Shown here one piece after another: positions 40,036 to 50,773 of a stretch of 64,000 nt of DNA. The stretch comes from Chara braunii (lineage: Eukaryota > Streptophyta > Charophyceae > Charales > Characeae): positions 688,761-752,760 of the forward strand of contig BFEA01000194.1 of NCBI GenBank assembly GCA_003427395.1, in the 5' to 3' direction. Numbering within the stretch: position 1 is the stretch's first letter; each line of letters starts with the position of its first letter. Below the pieces are notes generated by a model. The model saw only the letters and a program-made list of their open reading frames with translations. It was not told the DNA's origin and ran no database searches. The translations under genes and the position numbers were made by a program.

Positions 40036-40105
40036 TTTTTTTTTTTTTTTAGATACCGGGGCCATTACCCGACTTCGGTTGAGAATCAATCTGAGAACTA
40101 TTTGG
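40036..40105 (-). mobile_element. Short poly(A) unit with TAATGGC hairpin
   Basis: Minus strand: ATAGTTCTCAGATTGATTCT, CGAAG, hairpin TCGGG-TAATGGC-CCCGG (40072-40056), GTATCT and a 15-A tail (40050-40036). It is the same unit as 38613-38660, but with two stem positions changed on both strands of the stem. Confidence 0.6.
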
Positions 40106-40645
40106 GGCATTGAATTTTGTTGGGGTTGCCACTAGTGTGTCCATTCCTTCCGAGCCTCTTTTGTTTGATGTGGATTCTTGCTGCGTGCCAACGAAAACCG
40201 AAGAGGCAGCGACAAAGGAGTGATTACGTGGCCCCGATCTGCAAAGGAGTGATTATGCAGGAAATATGGAGAGCAAGAAATAGGGTTGGCTTTGGAAGAG
40301 AGAAGATGTCAATTCCACAGAGAACGGAGGACTACGAGAACTGCGCTAGCGCTAGCGCCCTAACGCCGGTCGACTGACGAGGCTCGACCGCACCCGGCTT
40401 GACCAGCGTGCTGGAGAGGTGAGCCCTTCCAGGCAACTGGGCCTGTTCTCGCGCCCGACACATGGTCGTGGTGTTCAGCTTGCCATGTGCCACCTGTCCT
40501 TTGATGACTTGGACGCCCCGCGACACGTGAACAAGGGAAGCGCCAACCGTGATTGTTACTGCACAAAAGTGGCGCGGTTCTTTGAGCAAGCCATGACTAC
40601 CATGAAGGAGAATTTGGAGAGGGAGCTACATATTGGAGCAAACAA

Positions 40646-40957
40646 ATGGCTGATTACCTTGGAGAACGGATGCCGATGGCTACAGGAGATTGTGAGGGAC
40701 ATATCGATTGGAGGAGGGCAGATGGCATCATGTCAGTCTGCAAAACACTCTTCAATGAGGGTTGTGATTTGTATGATCTTCTGGAAGAACGGCTGGAGGG
40801 TATTATTGATCGTGAGGACGCGCATGAGGTAACAACGGTAACATCAAGTTTAACAACAACAACAATGGATGGGTGCGACAACAACAACGACAACAATGAT
40901 AATAGCGGCGAGAACACTAACCAAACCAACAGCGGCGAAAACATCATCAGCATCATC

Positions 40958-41001
<44 letters not shown>

Positions 41002-41229
41002 CGATAATATCAACAACAATGACGACGACGACGACAGTGACGACTATGGAAGCAGCGGGGCTGACAGCTGTGTCCGGGCAATTGTGATCATCAGTGACAT
41101 GATGGGGGAGTTGCCGCAAGCGGATGAAGGGGAGATTGGGGTTCGGATGGAAAAGGAGTTGGTCATCTCCCCCCCCTCAACGATAGGGACGATGACGACA
41201 ACAGCGACAACTCCAACTACAAGAACAGC

Positions 41230-41274
<45 letters not shown>

Positions 41275-41500
41275 AACAACGATGACGACGACGACGGCGG
41301 CCACGACCAAGGGAGCAGCGGGGTAGGAAGTGACATCCGGGCGGTTGAGATTATCATCACCGCGATGGGAGGGATGCTGCAAGGGGACGTGGTGGGATAT
41401 GGGGTTGATACAGAGAAGTGGTTTACTGTTGTCCCCCTCTCCAACCTTCATACGGAGTTCCCCCTCGTGGTTTGGAGGAGGATTGGAGTAGGATAGCTGG
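40646..41500 (+). CDS. Hypothetical Asn/Asp-rich protein with internal duplication
   Basis: ATG at 40646 opens MADYLGERMPMATGDCEGHI, then KTLFNEGCDLYDLLEERLEG, then runs of Asn and Asp encoded by AAC and GAC repeats. The segment DYGSSGADSCVRAIVIISDM followed by GELPQADEGEIGV is repeated after a second AAC tract as DIRAVEIIITAMGGMLQGDV, but in another frame. The duplicated units therefore match in sequence while a frame change separates them. Possible spliced or decayed host gene; family not recognised. Could also be a chance frame over microsatellites. Confidence 0.3.
40962..41290. repeat. Two (AAC)n microsatellites
   Basis: AAC triplets at about 40962-41001 and 41220-41280 within a duplicated 270-base unit. 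Confidence 0.9.
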
Positions 41501-41730
41501 GGGTGATTGATGTTGCCCGACCTGCAATACCAATCACCAACGGGGGACTGATCGTCTTAGTGCGTGGTGGTGGGATGTTTAGGGATTAATTAGCAGGTGG
41601 ACTGGACGCCCAGATCATACATCTCTCATCATTGATAGTGCTATGCTTTTAGGTTTGATTCATAAAAGATCATATAAATCATATAGTACTTAGGCTTTCG
41701 TGTTGGACATTGTTACACAATACGATATAG

Positions 41731-42066
41731 GGACGCTGGACCCATTTTCCAGCAGATATAAATCACATCACTGCAATACACATCAAATCATGGTTAGGGT
41801 TTCGGTCGATTGGATTGATGCCTCAGTTTGTTTTGGAGATTCTATGGATTAGATGGACAGGGACGCTGGACCCGTTTTCCGACACATATATTCACACCAT
41901 TGCACACGGACGCTGGACCTGATTTCCAACAGAAACATTTTCATCATTGTGCAGGGACGCTGGACCTGATTTCCAGCAGGTGTAGCTCCCCACCAATAGA
42001 TGGAGCCTTTGACGCCGGGGCCTACTTACCGGGGATGCTCTTATCACCTCGTTAAGTAGGTTTCCC

Positions 42067-42098
<32 letters not shown>
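41731..42098 (+). mobile_element. Array of GCTGG hairpin heads ending in a complete poly(A) retroposon (copy 6)
   Basis: Heads beginning GGGACGCTGGACC start at 41731, 41860, 41907 and 41954, the last three at 47-base spacing. The final one is a full unit: head hairpin GCTGGA-CCTGATT-TCCAGC, AGGTGTAGCTCCCCACCAAT, GATGGAGCC, a second hairpin with perfect 8-base arms CCTACTTA/TAAGTAGG (42021-42028, 42052-42059), then TTTCCCGTT and a 29-A tail (42070-42098). No protein is encoded. Confidence 0.75.
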
Positions 42099-42100
<2 letters not shown>

Positions 42101-42369
42101 GTCAATTCCACAACAGCAGTCACAAATCCTGTCTACTATAAGAATGATGATTAAAGTTGACTTCAAGCGTTCAGCTGGCCCCTTAGGCTCTGGCCAACCC
42201 CGGTTCCTCAAGACATGGGCAAGGATGGACGTATGGCTTCCCTATGGAGTGAAGGACGACTGAAGATCAATCGTTGGCTGCAACCCTCGTGAAAGGTTGA
42301 TACTTAGTAGGAAGTCGTTTCAAACTCTTTGAATGATGGTTGTTCCTTGAAGTGTCATTTCAAGTTATT

Positions 42370-42370
<1 letters not shown>

Positions 42371-42402
<32 letters not shown>

Positions 42403-42520
42403 CGGGCCCAGTGCCCAAGGCTAATATTACCAATAAACAGATTGAGGCTTGGGTCCTCACAGTTTGCCCGAAGTGATCGAATCTGACTCGCTGAGAACCG
42501 GGCTTAGCGTCCCTCAACTG
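42371..42520 (-). mobile_element. Two head fragments of the GCTGG retroposon family
   Basis: A T run (42371-42398) is followed by AAACCGGGCCCAGTGCCC, the complement of a head joined directly to an A tail. A second head, GAACCGGGCTTAGCGTCCC, is at about 42496-42514. Confidence 0.5.
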
Positions 42521-42589
42521 ATGATGCTAATGATTATGATGATGAATGATCACTGATGATGTAGCTACTGATAATGATAATTAGTAAAA

Positions 42590-43480
42590 AAAAACTATGC
42601 TATATCAACCCTTCTGGCTTCCTAATCCTAGATCACCTCGTAACCCCCCCGTATCAGGATATTGTAACTTAGAGACAGTACCAACCCAAACGATGTCACC
42701 AACAACTGATCTCTTCTCGCCTCATAGCACGTCCCCCCGGTTTGCTGCTGGATTGCCTTCCACCCTTGACAACCCCCAGATCTCTCTACAAGGCCTCATG
42801 CTCCTGCCATTACAGGTTACAGGGCAAAACCCCAGCTCCGGCCAACGTCATTCTAGCATCAGCAGACCAAGGACACAAAACAGAACAACTGTGTAGATAT
42901 CAGTCCGGGATCGGCCATCTCTAAATTCCTATCTCCCAGATGCAGAAGGAGGCTAGATATTGCCCAAAATCCAAAATACCAGAATGATTAATATGAAATA
43001 AAGATACTGATTATGCTAAAGATGGTGATAATGCTAAATTACTATAATTACTATGATGATGCTTATGATTATTAGTATGTAAGAAGATTAGAAAATTATG
43101 CTGAATCAGCACTTCTGGCCTCCTAATCCCATAATTCTGGCCTCCTAATCCCATAACACCCCCAAACCTTTCCTGTATCAAGACATTACACCTCAGAGAC
43201 AATTCCTTCCAACCAATGTCAACCAGAGCTGATCTGTTCTCGCCACCTAGACTATCCTTGACCCCCTAAGATATCCAGGCAACCCCCCCGGTTCGCTCTT
43301 GGATTGCCTTCCTCCCTCAACAAATCCCAGATCTCTCTACAAGGCCTCACACTCCTGTCAATTGCAGGTTACAGGGCCACGCCCCAGCTCCGGCCAGCGT
43401 CGTTTAGGCAAACAGAGGCACAAAACAAATCAACTCAGCAACTATTGATCAAATTCGATCATCTCTGAGATCATATATCC
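42590..43480. repeat. Duplicated ~300-bp block
   Basis: The stretch from CTTCTGGCTTCCTAATCC (42609) to the GCTCCGGCCA motif at 42858 is repeated with decay from about 43110 to 43410. Shared landmarks are CTGATCT.TTCTCGCC and CCCCCGGTT.GCT. Small additional repeats (TCTGGCCTCCTAATCCCATAA twice at about 43107 and 43136). Confidence 0.7.
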
Positions 43481-45480
43481 GAATGAGGAAGAGGCCAAAC
43501 GCCACCAAGGATTTCAGAACCCAAAATCATGATATAACGCAGATGATAATGATATTAACCCAAACTTCGTCACCCCTCTCCCCTCCATTCCTCCCTATCC
43601 CTATGCTGCCTCCGCTGAAACGGATTACCCCTACAGGCAGCCCATCACAACCCCAACATGGGATATTACCACCTTCCTCACCCACTTCCCAGAAAAGCAT
43701 ACAGTCCCCACCCAAAGTATACCCCTGCACACCCTTCACCTTAATCTGCCCCCGCTGGTATGAGTATTCTCACCACCAACCCCAGAAAAAGGCAACCCAC
43801 AAACTCTGCCCACACCCCCTCCGGGGCTTTTCCACCCAGAGAGAGGAGACAACTAGTATTTCGCCCCAAAAAAAACTGATAAAAGGAAAAAATTCCCCTT
43901 GATTTTCGAATGATTTTTGAAGAGGAAAGGAATACAGAATCAGAGACTTCGAAATTATGCTTGACCAAAAGAAAAAACGGATGTATTTAAATAGGAATTA
44001 AAATACGACCAAGAATGCTTGAGACTATATTTACTAGGAATTTCACGAAGATTTTTAGGTATGTAATGGACCTTTTATGTTAATTAGTAGTAAAAAAATT
44101 ATTGAATAGTGAAATATAATTTTGGTATTAAAAATACCAAACAGCTACGTTTATTAAATAGAAATCTAGGTATTAAAAAATACCTTCCAGATTAATGAAA
44201 TAGGAAATACAAGATACCCGTTTAGGAATAGACGGGAATAAAACAAGATATTAATCAAGAAATTAATTAAAGATGATAGAAAATCGAAATTAGTTTAAGA
44301 TATTACCCAAGATCATAATTACTCGTATATGATAGATACACGGGAAATTATGAGATATATGCTACCACTTACCTGGAAAACGATCCTGTAGAAAGATTGC
44401 AAAAAAACCTACATACCACGCAAAAAAACCTTCCCCCCCCCCCCCCCCCCCCCCCCCCCTCTCTCCCCAACCTCTATCCCTACTCCGCCCCAAACTTCTC
44501 CCCCATTCTGCGCCTCCTCTCCCCCAATCTTTCCCCCCGCCACTAGTGAAGTAGCAGATGGACTGAATCTGCAGACAAGAAGCGCCCAGGAGAAAAAATC
44601 AAGGATGAAAGGACAGCTGGAGGGAAGAAGGTGTGGGAGTGAGGTAATGGAAAAGAAGAATGGAAGATGATAATACTGAGGATGATGATGATAATGGGAC
44701 AGCAACTTTGAAGATGAGGACAAGGCAATGATGATGATGATGATGACGTCAGCCGATGATGAAGACAACGAAATGATGATGTGATGATCATGATGATGAC
44801 GTCAGCCGTGCTGATGATGATAACCACGAAAGCACCTGATGAAGTCTGAAAAGACAAATACCATTGCTTCATTCACCTCCTGTCTCGCCTAGAGATGATG
44901 ATAAGTAATGAACCCAAAGCCAAAGAAGATAGAAGATAATGCTAATGATTTCACCTCCCTGCAAATGCGACCTTTCTCATGACTCTCATGACTGCTGATG
45001 CCAATGATGCCAATGATTTCACCTCCCACCTGACGAATAAGAAGAAAACGGCCAACCGATGACGAAACCAATCGATGACCTCTCACTTAGTAATTCCCAA
45101 CAATCCTCCTCCCACCTCGTCGGACACACTCTGCTCTCCTCCTTCTTGCGCCGCGACCTCCTCCACCCAAATTAGCAAGATGGAGAGTGTGAGTGATTAC
45201 TCCTGAAGAGAAACTTGAAAAAACAGGTTCTCTCCCCTCCATATGGCATGCTGACCCGCAACATCGCCGACATGAAGCACCAAGCGACGAGATGGCACAC
45301 ATAGTGCTTTCAAAAGTCAGGAACTAAAAAGTAAAGAGATGTAATCCTATTATCTTCATCCGCTTCCGTTTTCTCAACTCCTGAGTAAATTAGCCCATTC
45401 GCCATCCGTCAGCGCCTGCTCCATTCCTCATTTCTGATGTGTTGTCGCAACCACTCTCTCGCTAACACGCCACGCGTGCA
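43481..45480. other. AT-rich then ATGATG-rich intergenic DNA
   Basis: No gene recognised. A 27-C homopolymer lies at 44433-44459 and scattered GATGAT triplets at 44660-44830. Frames are low-complexity. Confidence 0.4.
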
Positions 45481-45784
45481 TCCTTGGTATCTCCCTTACT
45501 CCCGCCAGCAACAGTAGCAAGCCCCATGAGACGCCTGCACCCATTTCGCCAGCAAAGCATGCTTGGACCACCATGGACACCTACCCAGCCTGCCAGCAAC
45601 ACACCTTGCCCGCCAGCCACAACCACGCACGCCCCCGGAAGCGCGCGCCCAAACCATCATCAACACTCGCTATGCGCGCGCACGTGCAGCCAATACCCGT
45701 GACGCGCGCGCACGTGCTCCCTGTCGCTCCATGGAAACAGCGCTAATGTCGCGCCAATATACCCCTTGACAAGTATACTGATAA

Positions 45785-45930
45785 CTTGGGGATTTGTTAT
45801 GGCACAGTGGTGAAGGAGGAACTGGCCTGGGTCTAGACTGAGGAGTGGATACTTTAGCTTGGGGATTTGTTATGGCACAGTGGTGGAGGAGGAACTGGCC
45901 TGGGTCTAGACTGAGGAGTGGATACTTTAG
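45785..45930. repeat. Twofold tandem duplication, period 73 bp
   Basis: The unit starting CTTGGGGATTTGTTATGGCA occurs at 45785 and 45858 with one or two differences. Confidence 0.95.
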
Positions 45931-46553
45931 ACAGAGGAATAACCTTCAAGAATAGATCTTTGGCATGGTAGGCTCAGTGAAAGCTGTACCTCCCCCCTGT
46001 TTTATTGGTGCTTCAAGATTATATGGAAGAACTTGGTTAGAATGGAACTGCTAGGATGTAGGATGAGGTTGGGATGATGGACCCAGGTTCCAGCACCAGT
46101 CTATTCTGGATATTGGTCCCAGCTCCCTCCGGGTCGGTTGTGAGGATTCCTAGCCTCTGGTTCCAATTGTTTTTCGGCAACAAAATATGACACTTCTTTC
46201 GAAAAAACACAAAAAAACAAAAAAAACACGAGGCAGCGGCCTGGAACCATTATGCTACACCAGCCTTTTCTGTTTGGTGGGCTCCACTACCGTGTTGGAG
46301 CATGACAGCTGAGAAATGGGCTAAAAGACAGATGCACCCCTTTTTGTAGTGAGGCCCAGTCATCATCAGAGCCTGGGCAGGCGGAAGGCATGGTAATTAT
46401 ATTATATATATTCGGGCAACTTTTTGTATTCAAGGACAGACAGCTACAGGGCTATTTATCTCGTGAAAAGACTTCGCATTCGGGGGCCATGCCCCACTAG
46501 CGGAGGTTAGTTTAGTTTTCGCGTTTTCATTTTGAACATTCCACAATCTGACC

Positions 46554-46697
46554 ATGCAATTTTCGGATAGGATGGCAGGAACCTGTGCCGAAAAGCAAGT
46601 CTAAACCCCTGCTAGAGGGGCATCCATGCAATTTTCGGATAGGATGGCAGCAACCTGTGCTGAAAACCAAGTCTAAACCCCTGCTACAGAGGCACTG
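46554..46697. repeat. Twofold tandem duplication, period 72 bp
   Basis: The unit starting ATGCAATTTTCGGATAGGAT occurs at 46554 and 46626. Confidence 0.95.
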
Positions 46698-46698
46698 C

Positions 46699-46826
46699 CC
46701 TGGAGACGAGAAAACATGGGCCGTGGTTGGTTATGGCCACGATAGGTAACAGAACCAAACCCCTGGAGACGAGAAAACATGGGCCGTGGTTAGTTATAGG
46801 CACACGAGAGGAAACAGAACCAAACA
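46699..46826. repeat. Twofold tandem duplication, period 63 bp
   Basis: The unit starting CCTGGAGACGAGAAAACATG occurs at 46699 and 46762, adjacent to the previous duplication and 30 bases from the tRNA-Arg gene. Confidence 0.95.
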
Positions 46827-46855
46827 CCTCCCACTCGGTGCGAATGTGAGACCGT

Positions 46856-46928
46856 CGATCCTGCTGGGGATCGAACCCAGAATCTCCGGTTCCGTAGACC
46901 GGCGCCTTATCCATTGGGCCACAGGACC
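46856..46928 (-). tRNA. tRNA-Arg (anticodon ACG)
   Basis: A 73-base cloverleaf on the minus strand. The acceptor stem GGTCCTG (46928-46922) pairs with CAGGATC (one G-T pair). The D-arm contains GGCCCAATGGATAAGGC, which includes the A box. The anticodon stem is CCGGT/ACCGG with loop CTACGGA, anticodon ACG at 46895-46893. The T-arm is CTGGG-TTCGATC-CCCAG (B box). The discriminator is G. No intron. The sequence is close to plant nuclear tRNA-Arg(ACG). The nearest TTTT downstream is about 80 bases away, which is distant for a Pol III terminator. Confidence 0.93.
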
Positions 46929-46929
46929 T

Positions 46930-47037
46930 GGATATGCTTTTGATTGAGTGTACTATTATTTCTTCAGAGAAAACTCTTCCTCGGCCGACTTCTGTGTTCT
47001 TCCTATTTTCTTTTTAATGGGTCCAATTTGGGTCCAT
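46930..47037. other. tRNA-Arg 5' flank
   Basis: Upstream side of the minus-strand tRNA gene; nothing specific recognised. Confidence 0.3.
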
Positions 47038-47094
47038 TCTATTGGTGCGGAGCTGCACCTTCTGAGGACCGGGTCCAACATTCCTTTCAGAAAA
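47038..47094 (-). mobile_element. Short retroposon head fragment (copy 7)
   Basis: Minus strand: GTTGGACCCGGTCCTCAG, then AAGGTGCAGCTCCGCACCAA and TAGAATGG, matching the head and body of the family. No A tail nearby. Confidence 0.55.
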
Positions 47095-47426
47095 CAAAGC
47101 ACAAGAAGTATGGTGGAAAAAGGGTCTTTTGGTGTAATATAATTCGTGCTTTTTTTTGGGGGGGCAAGTATGTTGGAGTTGCACCCAACGTTCAGAATAG
47201 GCAGCTTTAGCAGTTCCCGAATTGCAGTGGAGCAAAAAAGGCGACCCCCCTAAATCTGCCAAGCACCGCTGCAGGTAATGACTGGTGCAGTTTTAGGCTC
47301 CCGCTAAACTTGCACATGTCGAAATTCACACCATGACACTGGCGCCAGTTTGTCTTTTCTTGCCTATTTCCAACTAAAAGTGTGTCACAGCCACAGTTCC
47401 CCCCCCTTTTTTGGGGGGGTGTTAAC

Positions 47427-47846
47427 CACCACTACATTTCAGAGTGGAAGGTTAGGTCGTGAATATCGCTTATACTGCATTTTGTGGAGGTTGGTCATCA
47501 CAGGACCAAAATAGACTGGTGACGCCAGCCAAGACAGAAGAATCCTACCTTCTTCCCCCGAATACAACGCACGGTCATTATAACTGTATGTATTCTGAAA
47601 GACACCCCAGATACATCTATAATGACCGTACGTTGTATTCGGGGGAAGAAGGTACCTTTCAGAGTGGAAGGGTAAGTCGTGAATATAACCTATACTGCGT
47701 TCTTCGGAGGCTGGGTGCCACAGGAACAAAATAGACTGGGGGCTCCAGGCAAAACAAAAGAAGAAATCTCGCGCAGGCACTTCAGCAAAGCTTGGCGCGT
47801 AATTCTATTCTGCCTTGGCGAAAAGAGGCTTGGAGGTAGTGGTGGT
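47427..47846. mobile_element. MITE family 2 (TTAA-flanked), copy with internal palindrome
   Basis: TTAA (47423-47426) precedes CCACCACTACATTTCAGAGT; GTAGTGGTGGT ends at 47846 followed by TTAA (47847-47850). The interior has two direct copies of an 80-base segment starting TTTCAGAGTGGAAGG (about 47437 and 47657) flanking a 109-base palindrome. Confidence 0.6.
47546..47654. repeat. 109-bp palindrome
   Basis: The left arm starts TACCTTCTTCCCCCGAATAC and the right arm ends with its complement. The first 36 positions pair with one mismatch. TACGGTCATTATA-type sequence from the arm is also found near 7945-7965. Confidence 0.85.
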
Positions 47847-47950
47847 TTAAGCCGCCCGTACCTTTTCCATATGCGGCCGTGGGCCCTGCGAGCCACGCTT
47901 TTTCGATGCACCTGACCGCTGCCGCCGCCCACCTAGGCCCTCCATGTTAA

Positions 47951-48151
47951 ACCACCAGTACTTGGCCCAGCCATTGGCCGCGGGCCTTCCACGTTAACGC
48001 GCCGTGTTGTCAGGGCTTCGGGCTACCGGACCACAATGGCTGGAGGCGCCCGCCATAAAGAACACAAACTGTTGAGCTGGCGGTTCGTGAAAACTTGGTG
48101 CGCAGGGTGCTTGCAGTCTGGGCATCAATAGCTGGGCCAAGTACTGGTGGT
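47951..48151. mobile_element. MITE family 2 (TTAA-flanked), intact copy
   Basis: A 201-bp element. The terminal inverted repeat ACCACCAGTACTTGGCCCAG(C) matches at both ends over 25 of 26 bases, and TTAA flanks both sides (47947-47950, 48152-48155). TTAA target duplications are the hallmark of piggyBac-type transposons, but the termini are not ones I recognise. Confidence 0.8.
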
Positions 48152-48248
48152 TTAACCGCCGCACCTTTTTTTTCATAGCGGGGAAAGGTACTGGCGGTTG
48201 AAGGGGAAACTTTTGTTACGCCCCTGGGAGAAGCATGTGGTTGTGGTC

Positions 48249-48532
48249 TGCCCCTCAAACAGTTGGCTGACACTGGCAAGCCCCTCTGGCGGTGGTCCAA
48301 ATTCGCAAAATGCCGTCGCTTGGGCCTGACATTTTTTCATGCCCCTACTGATGCCGGCTCAACTTTTGGGATGCTCCGGTGCATATGGCTGCCTGGAGCT
48401 GGAGAGAAATTTGCAATTCGCCCCTACTTGTACTGGACTGCAAAGTTGTGCCACCCTCCAACAGGGGCCTGCCGAAAAGATTTCAGGCCGGAGGGGCATG
48501 CAAGTGTAAGCCAGCTGTTTGAGGGGCAGGAC
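48249..48532. mobile_element. Foldback element with ~45-bp inverted ends
   Basis: CTGCCCCTCAAACAGTTGGC (48249 onward) and its near complement ending at 48532 pair over about 45 bases with 5-6 mismatches. GCCCCT-type motifs recur inside. Frame 48263-48715 runs through it and is not called. Confidence 0.6.
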
Positions 48533-49187
48533 CCACATGAACACACCTTTGGAGGGCAGAACGAAAACTTCCCAAGAAAGAAGGCTCTTGCAATACACAC
48601 ACAAAAAAAAAGAAAAACGAAAAAACTTTCTTGGAAACCAGGTCCAACATGGCGTCTTTACTTGGAGTACTGGCCAGACCCCACGGAGAGTCAGGCTCTT
48701 CCTTTCCTAGCATAAAGTAGCACCAATGGAGCCTGAGGGTTTCTGCCCTTGCTTTCTCTTGATCCGAGTCGTGCTGCTGCGTCTCTGTACGCTGAGTCGC
48801 ACGCTCGATCAAGTCTCGACCTTCCTTTGCACAATTGAATAAAAAGCTCCCCTCGCAATCAATAGTCCAAGTTGAATCGCAACTCCCTGGCATTTTTGGA
48901 GAGTGGAAGACAACAGCACCCTCCCCCCTTTTTTTTTTCACCTCAACGTGCATAAGATGCCAAAGAGTAATGTAAAGTTATAAGCTATGATCCCCCAACT
49001 CTCCAAGCCATTCTATTGCATTTGTAAATTTTGTATACAACCATAATTTCCGGGGCCCCGGCTGCAGAACCTCTTTGGGTTGTGGTGTCAGTCAAAAGGG
49101 AAAACAATCGTGCGAAATGGGTTTGGTTTTTATGTGGCACACAGCACAATCCGGGTTCGACAAAAGAGGCAGGGAGGTACTGGTGGT
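48533..49187. other. Intergenic, with a decayed retroposon head
   Basis: Near 48637-48660 TTGGAAACCAGGTCCAACAT is the complement of a retroposon head, following a CA/AAAAG-rich run. No gene recognised. The motif GTACTGGTGGTTTAA at 49178-49191 is an isolated family 2 MITE end. Confidence 0.4.
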
Positions 49188-49191
49188 TTAA

Positions 49192-50769
49192 TGAAGAACA
49201 TTTTGTTGCATTCCTTTTTTTTTTTTTTTTTTAATAAAAGACCAGGTTGTTATAGAGGTCGCGTATCGACCCAGGTGGTTACTGTCATAGGAGCACGGGA
49301 GGGAGAATCGGAAGTTCTCGTGGGGAGGTATGGCCCGAGTTGGTGGTATTCCACTGGCGTCAATCACGGACCACACGCTGTGGCCTCATGGCTCCCACCT
49401 ATTCTGATATCGGAGGGGACACCTTCCCGGTACTATTCCAGCTCAACCAATTAGTGGGTACCCTGACGCGCGGCGGCAGGACTACCTCCCTACCCTACCC
49501 CACTTCAATTCTCCTAGCGCGCCCCCTATACCTACTATCCTACCTCAGTGGTACACGCACTCAGGACAATCACCCTATTCCTCAGACGGAAGCACCTGGA
49601 CTGGACAACTAACCCTACCCATCCCCAGTGGAAGCCTAATCGCGCAAGCCTTGTTACTCGAGGACTTCGGACGTCAGGCACAATCAGTATCACTATCAGT
49701 CCATACCGACGAACCGAATCGCAGCCAAGTATTCGCATGGACCAGAGTAGACTCCCCGTAACAGAGATTGGACTCCCCCACCCAACTCTACTAATATGCC
49801 AGTGTGTCTATCTGTGTCGTAACATATGTGTGTGTGTAAGCAGTATATATATCAGTGGCTGTAGGCTGTGCAATTTTCCCATAGGCCACGGGTGTACGCT
49901 CTAAGGCAAAATTATCCGAAATATAGGTGTGCCCGTAGGCAGTATAGGTACCAAGACCCGTGTGACACTAAGTATATATGTGTGTAACAGCTATGCCAGA
50001 CTCGAACCTATAATCTGTTGTATGTAACTGGAATAGCCTACCATGTATGACAGGTGATGGGGGAGATCATCAGAGCAACCAGTAGCCAATGTCCTCCAGT
50101 AAACCCGCATAGGTAGAATCTGACATATAACAACCTGGACTAACCCTTGGGTGGTGTGCAGGCAGTGTCTGTAATAGCTTACCTGCATCAGCCCAAGGGG
50201 GTGTGTGACCAGCTGTGTGTCATTCTAACGCCCTGCCCGTGTCCATGCGCGAGGCTGCAATTGAGTTTTGAACCCGCAACCTCATACCACAATGCACATT
50301 TCCAACCTCATACCACAATGCACATTTCCAACCGGTGGGTGCTCTTCATATTTCACAAAGAGCAGAAAACCCAAGTTCAGATCACATTCCCCCCAGACCC
50401 CACCCCTCTGTGCCTACCTACTATTTGCCCCACCCAACAGGTGGGGTCCTCTATGGAGGCCCCTCTTTTTCTTCCCAATCACAGCACGGGCCACAGTTCG
50501 CCCTGTGCTGCGGGTTGCTTGAGGTACTATTTTCAACCCCCAGGATGGGTACCAGAATCAGGACCAAGTTCTGACCAACCCATCCATGAGTGGCTTGAAC
50601 TTTCTTCTCTGACATGTCCCAGTTCTGAGCATGATATCATTAATCAGTTTTACAAACCCTGTTCCAATCCAAGTACATTCATAATGCCAGGGATGGAGAA
50701 GGTGTTAACAGCGCCCTAAATTTTCAGGAGGGTTTTTTCAGGGTCATTATAACAAGCGTCCCACACCTT
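49192..50769. other. Intergenic DNA, nothing recognised
   Basis: Contains a T run (49216-49232) and a 27-base unit CAACCTCATACCACAATGCA present twice in tandem near 50276-50330. Frames lack family resemblance. Confidence 0.4.
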
Positions 50770-50773
50770 TTAA

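Noticed and set aside
48263-48715. 150-codon plus frame
   Set aside because: It spans the foldback element and its flank and shows no domain.
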